Source: an uncultured Blautia sp. (GTDB taxonomy: Bacteria > Bacillota > Clostridia > Lachnospirales > Lachnospiraceae). Taken from it: a stretch of 11,516 bases of DNA. Under the pieces are notes generated by a model that had not been told where the DNA came from, did no database searches, and was given only the letters and a program-made list of their open reading frames with translations. The DNA is taken from positions 1-11,516 of the forward strand of contig CAKRKL010000065.1 in assembly GCA_934358405.1 (NCBI GenBank), written 5' to 3'. A program made the translations under genes and the position numbers. Position 1 is the stretch's first letter. Each line of letters starts with the position of its first letter. Below, piece by piece: positions 6,509 to 11,516 of this stretch.

Positions 6509-6524
6509 ATGTAAGTACTTACAT
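6509..6524. promoter_or_regulatory. LacI-type operator in front of uxaA
   Basis: A perfect 16-bp palindrome, ATGTAAGTACTTACAT, with the core TGTAAG-TA-CTTACA at 6510-6523. It overlaps the predicted uxaA transcription start and lies 35 bp before the TTG start codon. Its centre is 168 bp from that of the sister operator at 6342-6355. The in-frame ATG at 6523 falls inside this palindrome, one reason to reject that codon as the uxaA start. Confidence 0.85.
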
Positions 6525-6558
6525 GCAGTTTTCTAGCAGGAAGGAGGACATTTATTTC

Positions 6559-8040
6559 TTGAAATCTTTTATTAAAATTAATCCTTTAGATAATGTAGCC
6601 GTTGCGCTTCAGCCACTGGCCAAAGGCACTGTGATCCAGCTTGATCATTCCACACTCACTCTTACAGAGGACATCATGCAGGGGCACAAGTTCGCATTAA
6701 AAAATCTAGAGTCTGGAGATTCTATTATCAAATATGGCAATCCCATTGGACGTGCAACCGCAAAAATCCCTGCCGGCTCCTGGATCCATACTCATAATCT
6801 GAAAACAGGGCTGGGAGATCTTCTTACTTATACATACAACAAGAACACTGCAGAGCTTTTGCACCGAGAGCCAAAATTCTTCCAGGGATATCAAAGAAAA
6901 GACGGACGTGTAGGTGTACGAAATGAGATCTGGATCATTCCTACAGTAGGCTGCGTTAACAATGTTGCAGCTGCCATTGAGCGAGCTGCACAAAAATACA
7001 TCACAGACCAGGTCGATGGTATCTGTGCCTTCCCGCATCCTTACGGATGTTCCCAAATGGGTGATGACCAGAATCACACACGCCAGATCCTGGCTGATCT
7101 GGTTAATCATCCCAATGCCGGCGGTGTTCTGGTTCTTGGACTTGGCTGCGAGAACAGCAACATTGATGAATTAAAGAAGTTTATCGGGGACTATGATTCC
7201 CGGCGTGTACGTTTTCTTGTTGCCCAGGAATGCGAGGATGAAATCCATGACGGAATAGAAATTGTCAGAGAGCTTATCTCCTATGCCTCCGCCTTTAAAC
7301 GGGAACCCATCAGCGCAGCCAAACTGGTGATCGGCATGAAATGCGGCGGCTCTGACGGCTTATCCGGAATCACGGCAAACCCTGCTGTGGGTGCCTTTTC
7401 TGACAAGCTGATTTCCATGGGCGGATCTACCATTCTTACAGAGGTTCCTGAAATGTTCGGTGCAGAAGAATCACTTATGAACCGCTGTGAGAACGAGGCT
7501 CTGTTTGACAAGACCGTAGCGCTTATCAATGACTTCAAAAGCTATTTTAAAAGTCATAATCAGACTATTTATGAAAATCCTTCCCCTGGAAACAAAAAGG
7601 GTGGTATTTCAACCCTGGAGGACAAATCCCTTGGCTGTACCCAGAAATCAGGAAGTGCACCTGTCAGGGGAGTTCTTTCTTACGGTGAGCCTGTAAAAGA
7701 AAAAGGGCTGAACCTGCTTAGTGCACCTGGCAATGACCTTGTTGCCTCTACTGCCCTTGCAGCATCCGGTGCACACATTGTTCTTTTCACCACCGGACGG
7801 GGAACCCCTTTTGCCTGTCCTGTGCCCACAGTCAAGATTTCCACCAATAACCAGCTTGCCCAAAAGAAGCAGAACTGGATTGATTTCAACTGTGGAGTTC
7901 TGGTAAATGGCACACCGCTTGATGAGCTTTCAGAAAATCTTCTGGATTTTGTCCTTGAAATTGCTTCCGGAAAGAAATCCAAATCCGAAGAAGCCGGTTT
8001 TCATGATATGGCAATCTTCAAGCAAGGCGTTACCTTATAA
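6559..8040 (+). CDS. uxaA: Altronate dehydratase
   Basis: 493-aa UxaA/GarD-family dehydratase converting D-altronate to 2-keto-3-deoxygluconate (KDG) in the cytosol. The N-terminal SAF-like domain (about 1-90, starting KSFIKINPLDNVAVAL as in other UxaA proteins) is followed by GYQRKDGRVGVRNEIWIIP (110-128), PYGCSQMGDD (161-170), GLGCEN (194-199), GMKCGGSDGLSGITANP and EVPEMFGAE. These are hallmark stretches of the altronate/galactarate dehydratase C-terminal domain, whose family members are iron-dependent. The TTG at 6559 was chosen over an in-frame ATG at 6523. AGGAAGGAGG (6538-6547) lies 11 nt before the TTG, and the family N-terminus begins there. The ATG lies within the operator and has no ribosome binding site. 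It is first in the rightward unit uxaA-uxaB-kdgA-kdgK. No truncation is seen. Confidence 0.95.
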   Translation: MKSFIKINPLDNVAVALQPLAKGTVIQLDHSTLTLTEDIMQGHKFALKNLESGDSIIKYGNPIGRATAKIPAGSWIHTHNLKTGLGDLLTYTYNKNTAELLHREPKFFQGYQRKDGRVGVRNEIWIIPTVGCVNNVAAAIERAAQKYITDQVDGICAFPHPYGCSQMGDDQNHTRQILADLVNHPNAGGVLVLGLGCENSNIDELKKFIGDYDSRRVRFLVAQECEDEIHDGIEIVRELISYASAFKREPISAAKLVIGMKCGGSDGLSGITANPAVGAFSDKLISMGGSTILTEVPEMFGAEESLMNRCENEALFDKTVALINDFKSYFKSHNQTIYENPSPGNKKGGISTLEDKSLGCTQKSGSAPVRGVLSYGEPVKEKGLNLLSAPGNDLVASTALAASGAHIVLFTTGRGTPFACPVPTVKISTNNQLAQKKQNWIDFNCGVLVNGTPLDELSENLLDFVLEIASGKKSKSEEAGFHDMAIFKQGVTL

Positions 8041-8043
8041 ATC

Positions 8044-8133
8044 TGATACCAGGGTCAAAAGGTCAAAAAATCGATGCAAGCTCGCTTGCAAGAGGATTTT
8101 TGGTATCAAAGGGGTCAAAAACCTTTTGACCCC
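8044..8133. repeat. Nested palindromic element between uxaA and uxaB
   Basis: The 121-bp gap is nearly all inverted repeats. TGATACC (8044-8050) pairs with GGTATCA (8102-8108), AAAAATC (8066-8072) with GATTTTT (8095-8101), and TGCAAGC (8075-8081) with GCTTGCA (8084-8090) around TC, giving one long interrupted hairpin. To its right, GGGGTCAAAA (8111-8120) pairs with TTTTGACCCC (8124-8133). Alternatively GGGTCAAAAGG (8052-8062) pairs perfectly over 11 bp with CCTTTTGACCC (8122-8132), which excludes the right-hand hairpin. GGTCAAAA occurs three times. No T-run follows, so it is not a standard terminator. It would be transcribed inside the uxa operon and may alter mRNA stability or relative expression. 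It may belong to an interspersed repeat family, since related bases occur at 3775-3789. Confidence 0.75.
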
Positions 8134-8161
8134 AACATCATCAATGAAGGGAAAAAGGAAA

Positions 8162-9652
8162 ATGAAAAAATTATCTTACGCAACATTAAAAGAACAGGGT
8201 TATGACGGATATCTTCTTGAGTCAGCACCGGAGCGTGTGCTTCAGTTTGGCGAGGGAAACTTTCTCCGTGCCTTTGTAGATTATTTTATTGATGTGTTAA
8301 ATGAAAAAGCAGGCTTCAACTCCAAGGTTGTACTTTGCCAGCCAAGCGCACCTAAGCCCGTGCTTGCTGATGTGATCAACCAGCAGGAGGGTCTTTACAC
8401 ATTGTTTCTCCGTGGCTTCCAGGATGGTCAGAAGGTCAATAAAAAACGTGTTATTTCCTGCGTAAGCCGCTGTCTCAATCCATACAGGGATTTTGAAGCG
8501 GTTCTTGCCTGTGCAGATAACCCGGACCTTCGTTTTATCGCATGTAATACTACAGAAGCAGGTATTGCGTATGACCCTTCCTGCCAGTTCACGGATACTC
8601 CTCCAAGCAGCTATCCCGGAAAGCTGACTCAGCTTATGTATCGTCGTTTCCAAAAATTTGGTCAAAAGGCTGGCAAGGGATTTCTGATTCTTTCCTGTGA
8701 GCTCATTGATGACAATGGAAAAGAACTGGAAAAATGTGTATTAAAATATGCAAAGCAGTGGAAGCTTGGCGAAGACTTCATCAACTGGATCAAGACTGAG
8801 AATCTCTTCTGTTCCACACTGGTAGACCGTATTGTAACCGGATACCCGCGCAATGAGGCTGCTGCAATCTGTGAAGAGCTTGGCTATGAGGATGATCTGA
8901 TCGATACCGGTGAAATCTTCGGATTCTGGGTAATTGAAGGACCTCAGTCAATCAAAGAGGAATTCCCGGTTGACAAGGCAGACCTTCCGATCCTGATCAC
9001 AGACAATCATAAGCCATACAAGCAGAGAAAGGTTCGTATCCTAAACGGTGCCCACACCTCCTTTGTACTGGGTGCTTACCTTGCAGGACAGGACATTGTC
9101 AGAGATTGCATGAATGACCATGTGATCTGCGAATTCATGAACAAAACCATTTATGATGAGATCATTCCCACTCTGGACCTTCCCAAAAAAGAGCTTGAAG
9201 AGTTCGCAGCTTCCGTTACAGAGCGTTTCAAAAACCCATTTATTGACCACGCACTTCTTTCCATTTCTCTGAATTCCACCTCCAAATGGAAAGCGCGTGT
9301 TATGCCTTCCCTGAAAAAATATGTGGAGCGTAAGGGTACGCTTCCGGCATGCATCACAGCTTCTTTTGCCTTCTATATTGCCTTCTATAACGGATATGCC
9401 CTGACAGAGGACGGACTTACCGCCAAAAGAGCTGCCAATGAATATACGGTAAAGGATGACAAGGCAGTTCTTGAATTCTACCTTGCACATAAGGACGATT
9501 CTGTAGATAAGCTTGTCCATGCAGTATGCACCAACACCGCTTTCTGGGGCGAGGATCTGACACAGATTGCCGGATTTGAAGCAGCTGTATGCAATTACTT
9601 AACTCAGATCCGCGACAACGGTACCTATGAAGTAATGAAAGAACTGGTTTAA
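8162..9652 (+). CDS. uxaB: Tagaturonate reductase (altronate oxidoreductase)
   Basis: 496-aa NAD-dependent member of the long-chain mannitol dehydrogenase family, reducing D-tagaturonate to D-altronate. The N-terminal RVLQFGEGNFLRAFVD (residues 25-40) carries the glycine-rich nucleotide-binding loop. ACNTTEAGIAY (127-137), SCELIDDNG (178-186) and STLVDRIVTGYPR (218-230) follow closely the E. coli UxaB pattern. The catalytic KxxxxNxxH is K290, N295, H298 in KVRILNGAH. The resemblance to UxaB is closer than to fructuronate reductase UxuB, and the altronate dehydratase neighbour agrees. The start chosen is ATG 8162 (MKKLSYATL), with GAAGGG at 8146-8151. An in-frame ATG at 8144 is possible, but it would put that Shine-Dalgarno sequence inside the gene. 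The longer open frame back to 7907 overlaps uxaA and the palindromic gap and is not coding. The stop overlaps the kdgA ribosome binding site. Confidence 0.95.
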   Translation: MKKLSYATLKEQGYDGYLLESAPERVLQFGEGNFLRAFVDYFIDVLNEKAGFNSKVVLCQPSAPKPVLADVINQQEGLYTLFLRGFQDGQKVNKKRVISCVSRCLNPYRDFEAVLACADNPDLRFIACNTTEAGIAYDPSCQFTDTPPSSYPGKLTQLMYRRFQKFGQKAGKGFLILSCELIDDNGKELEKCVLKYAKQWKLGEDFINWIKTENLFCSTLVDRIVTGYPRNEAAAICEELGYEDDLIDTGEIFGFWVIEGPQSIKEEFPVDKADLPILITDNHKPYKQRKVRILNGAHTSFVLGAYLAGQDIVRDCMNDHVICEFMNKTIYDEIIPTLDLPKKELEEFAASVTERFKNPFIDHALLSISLNSTSKWKARVMPSLKKYVERKGTLPACITASFAFYIAFYNGYALTEDGLTAKRAANEYTVKDDKAVLEFYLAHKDDSVDKLVHAVCTNTAFWGEDLTQIAGFEAAVCNYLTQIRDNGTYEVMKELV

Positions 9653-9666
9653 GGAGAATTTATATT

Positions 9667-10317
9667 ATGAATACAACACTAGAAAAGCTTGGTAAATTCG
9701 GTGTGGTTCCTGTTGTTGTGTTGGATGATGCCAACGATGCCGCACCTCTTGCAAAAGCACTCTGTGATGGCGGCCTTGCCTGTGCGGAAGTAACCTTTCG
9801 TACTGCTGCTGCCGAAGAGGCTATCCGCATTATGACATCCAGGTATCCCAAAATGCTTGTGGGTGCCGGCACTGTTCTTACCAAAGAGCAGGTTGACCGC
9901 GCTGTAGCCGCCGGAGCAGCCTTTATCGTAACACCAGGACTTGACCCGGAAATTGTCAGATACTGCATGGAAAAGGGTGTGCCTGTAGCTCCCGGGATCG
10001 TAACTCCAAGCGAGCTTGCAAAAGCTTATACCCTCGGACTTCGTCTTGTAAAGTTCTTCCCGGCAGAGCTATCCGGCGGGCTTCCGATGATCAAGGCTCT
10101 GGCAGCCCCTTATAATATGATGCAGTTTATGCCTACAGGCGGTATCAGCGCAGCAACCCTTTGTGATTATCTTCGCTGCGAAAAGATCTTTGCATGTGGC
10201 GGAAGCTGGATGGTCAAGGACAGCCTTATCAAATCCGGAGATTTTGACAGGATTACAGCGCTTACAAAAGAGGCTGTTGAGCTCGTCCATACTGTCAGGG
10301 GGTGTGAAAATGACTAA
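9667..10317 (+). CDS. kdgA: KDPG aldolase (2-dehydro-3-deoxyphosphogluconate aldolase)
   Basis: 216-aa class I aldolase of the Eda/KdgA family. It splits 2-keto-3-deoxy-6-phosphogluconate into pyruvate and glyceraldehyde-3-phosphate, the last step of the pathway. Visible are the catalytic glutamate Glu41 in AEVTFRT, the phosphate/substrate loop GAGTVL at 66-71, the Schiff-base lysine Lys129 in LVKFFPAE, PTGGI at 156-160 and the C-terminal GGSW. Length and order are typical, and a (beta/alpha)8 barrel is expected. AAGGAG (9651-9656) overlaps the uxaB stop codon and stands 10 nt before ATG. The gene overlaps kdgK by 8 bp. Some members also act on 2-keto-4-hydroxyglutarate; the context here points clearly to KDPG. 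Confidence 0.96.
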   Translation: MNTTLEKLGKFGVVPVVVLDDANDAAPLAKALCDGGLACAEVTFRTAAAEEAIRIMTSRYPKMLVGAGTVLTKEQVDRAVAAGAAFIVTPGLDPEIVRYCMEKGVPVAPGIVTPSELAKAYTLGLRLVKFFPAELSGGLPMIKALAAPYNMMQFMPTGGISAATLCDYLRCEKIFACGGSWMVKDSLIKSGDFDRITALTKEAVELVHTVRGCEND

Positions 10318-11338
10318 AGTCGTAACTTTAGGAGAAATTATGCTAAGACTCTCCCCACCTGGATATCAGCGCTTTGCCCAGGCAGGAAGTTTTGAAATCA
10401 ACTATGGAGGTGCGGAGGCTAATGTTGCCGCATCTCTGGCACAATTTGGCCATCATTGCCTTTTTCTTTCCAAAATACCACAAAATGCCATTGGAGATGC
10501 TGCCATTCAGACACTTCGCAGTTTAAATGTAGATTGCGGACACATTGCAAGAGGCGGCAAGCGTCTTGGAATTTACTTCCTGGAAAACGGTTCTTCCATA
10601 CGTCCGTCCAGTGTGATCTATGACCGTGCGGATTCTTCCATCACCAAGGCATCTCCTGATGAATTTGATTTTGACCGGATATTTAAAGACGCAAAGCTTT
10701 TTCACGTATCCGGAATCACTCCTGTATTAAGTGAAGAGGCCCAAAGGCTTACCTTTGCTGCATTAAAAAAGGCCAGGGAACATCATGTAATGGTTTCCTT
10801 TGACCTGAATTATCGCTCTAAATTATGGACATCTGATATAGAGGGCAAGCAGAAAATGCTCTCAAGGATGATGGAGTATGTGGACATCTGCTTCGGAAAT
10901 GCCCGTGATGCAGCAAAATGTCTCGGCTACACCGAGACTGGGGTTGATTTTATAAACGGCGACTACAGCATCTGCGTAGACGAAGAACATATGCGTAATG
11001 TATTAAAGCACTATCAGTTCACCCACCTGGTCACAACTCTGCGCAACAGCATCAGTGCATCTGACAATGGATGGTCGGGAGCCGTCTGCACAAAAGAGGA
11101 TTACTACAAGGGACGTGACTACATGCTTCATATTGTTGACCGCGTCGGCGGCGGAGATTCTTTTGCTTCCGGCTTCCTTCATGGCATTCTTGCCAATATG
11201 GGAAACCGGAAAGCTCTTGAATTTGGTCTTGCAGCTGCTGCCATCAAGCACACCATCCCAGGTGACTTAAACTATATTACGGAATCAGAGGTTCTTTCCA
11301 TGATTGAAAGTGACGGCGCAGGGCGGGTACAGCGTTAG
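10310..11338 (+). CDS. kdgK: 2-keto-3-deoxygluconate kinase (PfkB family)
   Basis: 342-aa PfkB/ribokinase-family sugar kinase phosphorylating KDG to KDPG with ATP. The first signature region is NYGGAEANVAASLAQFG (residues 31-47). The second is DRVGGGDSFASGF (277-289), with the catalytic base Asp283 in the anion-hole GGGD. This GGGD, rather than GAGD, is what one expects of KDG kinases of this type. The start is ATG 10310 (MTKVVTLGEIMLRLSPP), preceded by AGGGGGTG, and overlaps the last 8 bp of kdgA, so translation is likely coupled. The extension upstream to 10163 lies inside kdgA and is not coding. It is the last gene of the rightward unit. The context argues against other PfkB sugars such as fructose or ribose. 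Confidence 0.94.
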   Translation: MTKVVTLGEIMLRLSPPGYQRFAQAGSFEINYGGAEANVAASLAQFGHHCLFLSKIPQNAIGDAAIQTLRSLNVDCGHIARGGKRLGIYFLENGSSIRPSSVIYDRADSSITKASPDEFDFDRIFKDAKLFHVSGITPVLSEEAQRLTFAALKKAREHHVMVSFDLNYRSKLWTSDIEGKQKMLSRMMEYVDICFGNARDAAKCLGYTETGVDFINGDYSICVDEEHMRNVLKHYQFTHLVTTLRNSISASDNGWSGAVCTKEDYYKGRDYMLHIVDRVGGGDSFASGFLHGILANMGNRKALEFGLAAAAIKHTIPGDLNYITESEVLSMIESDGAGRVQR

Positions 11339-11381
11339 AGCCTTTTTCAAACACGCTCTAGCGGCTGCTTTATTTATAGAG
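11336..11381. repeat. TAGAGC/GCTCTA inverted repeats between convergent genes
   Basis: TAGAGC (11336-11341, beginning at the kdgK stop) and GCTCTA (11355-11360) form a 6-bp stem with a 13-nt loop. A second TAGAGC copy (11377-11382, inside the last codons of the opposite gene) could pair with the same GCTCTA instead. The element fills the 31-bp gap between kdgK and the convergent gene and is the only terminator candidate there. It lacks a clean T-run in either direction, so terminator function is uncertain. Confidence 0.4.
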
Positions 11382-11516
11382 CACAAATGCCTCATAAGGC
11401 TTCAGCACAATTTTTCCCTCAAAGCTCTTTCTTTCAAGATTTGAGATCAGGCATCTGGCATTGGTAAATTCCTCCGGAATTTCCATTTCTGCCGGATGCT
11501 CACTGAAATTGCAGAC
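11370..11516 (-). CDS. 3' end of a GH13-like alpha-glucosidase (partial)
   Basis: The last 48 codons of a minus-strand gene cut by the window edge, ending in TAA at 11370-11372. The visible peptide runs from VCNFSEHPAEMEIPEEF through CLISNLE to LKPYEAFVLYK. The pattern 'V-x-N-F ... P-E-x-F ... L-I-S-N ... L-x-P-Y-E-A-x-V' matches the C-terminal beta-domain ending of GH13 oligo-1,6-glucosidases, alpha-glucosidases and trehalose-6-phosphate hydrolases. No catalytic residue is in view, so the exact activity cannot be given. It converges on kdgK with a 31-bp gap and is probably a separate transcription unit. Confidence 0.65.
   Translation of the reverse strand, partial: VCNFSEHPAEMEIPEEFTNARCLISNLERKSFEGKIVLKPYEAFVLYK

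Noticed and set aside
8044..8133. CRISPR array
   Set aside because: Only three short GGTCAAAA copies at irregular spacing, with no repeat-spacer periodicity and no cas genes.
8111..8133. Rho-independent terminator after uxaA
   Set aside because: The stem is strong but is followed by AACATCATCAATG rather than a T-run, and it lies inside an operon.
7907..8161. Longer N-terminus for uxaB
   Set aside because: It would overlap uxaA and run through the palindromic gap. Family similarity begins at MKKLSYATL, with a ribosome binding site just before it.

Overview
The window looks like chromosomal DNA of a low-to-mid-GC Firmicute, most probably a gut Lachnospiraceae-type clostridium (Blautia/Ruminococcus/Dorea-like). 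This rests on the protein sequences, the strong GGAGG ribosome binding sites, the sigma-A type promoters and the intergenic palindromes. The genus is inference. Nine genes are supported: eight complete and one cut by the right edge. I see no mobile element, tRNA, rRNA or CRISPR array.

Region 1 (8-3198, minus strand) is a compact polyamine operon, speA-speE-speB: a fold-III arginine (Orn/Lys/Arg) decarboxylase, spermidine synthase and agmatinase. Gaps are 5 and 3 nt, and each upstream gene carries the next gene's Shine-Dalgarno sequence in its last codons. The expected route is arginine to agmatine to putrescine plus urea to spermidine. No speD, the source of decarboxylated SAM, is present.

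Region 2 (3199-3779) is a 581-bp gap without a protein gene but full of signals, and it is the most interesting part. Reading leftwards it has a near-perfect promoter (TTGACA-N17-TATGAT with an extended -10). Next comes about 220 nt that fold by eye into a closed multi-branched RNA, then a 10-bp inverted repeat, then a strong intrinsic terminator about 80 nt before speA. This is either an independent structured non-coding RNA or a regulated leader of the spe operon.

Region 3 (3780-11338) is a hexuronate (galacturonate-branch) catabolic locus of two divergent units. Leftwards are uxaC (uronate isomerase) and a LacI-family regulator. Rightwards are uxaA (altronate dehydratase), uxaB (tagaturonate reductase), kdgA (KDPG aldolase) and kdgK (KDG kinase). 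Together they take galacturonate via tagaturonate, altronate, KDG and KDPG to pyruvate and glyceraldehyde-3-phosphate. The 294-bp divergent gap contains two near-identical LacI-type operators, TGTAAG-NN-CTTACA. Each lies just downstream of one of the two promoters, their centres are 168 bp apart (about 16 helical turns), and helically phased T-tracts lie between them. An unusual nested palindrome sits between uxaA and uxaB.

Region 4 (11370-11516, minus strand) is the last 48 codons of a gene whose C-terminus resembles GH13 alpha-glucosidases. It converges on kdgK.
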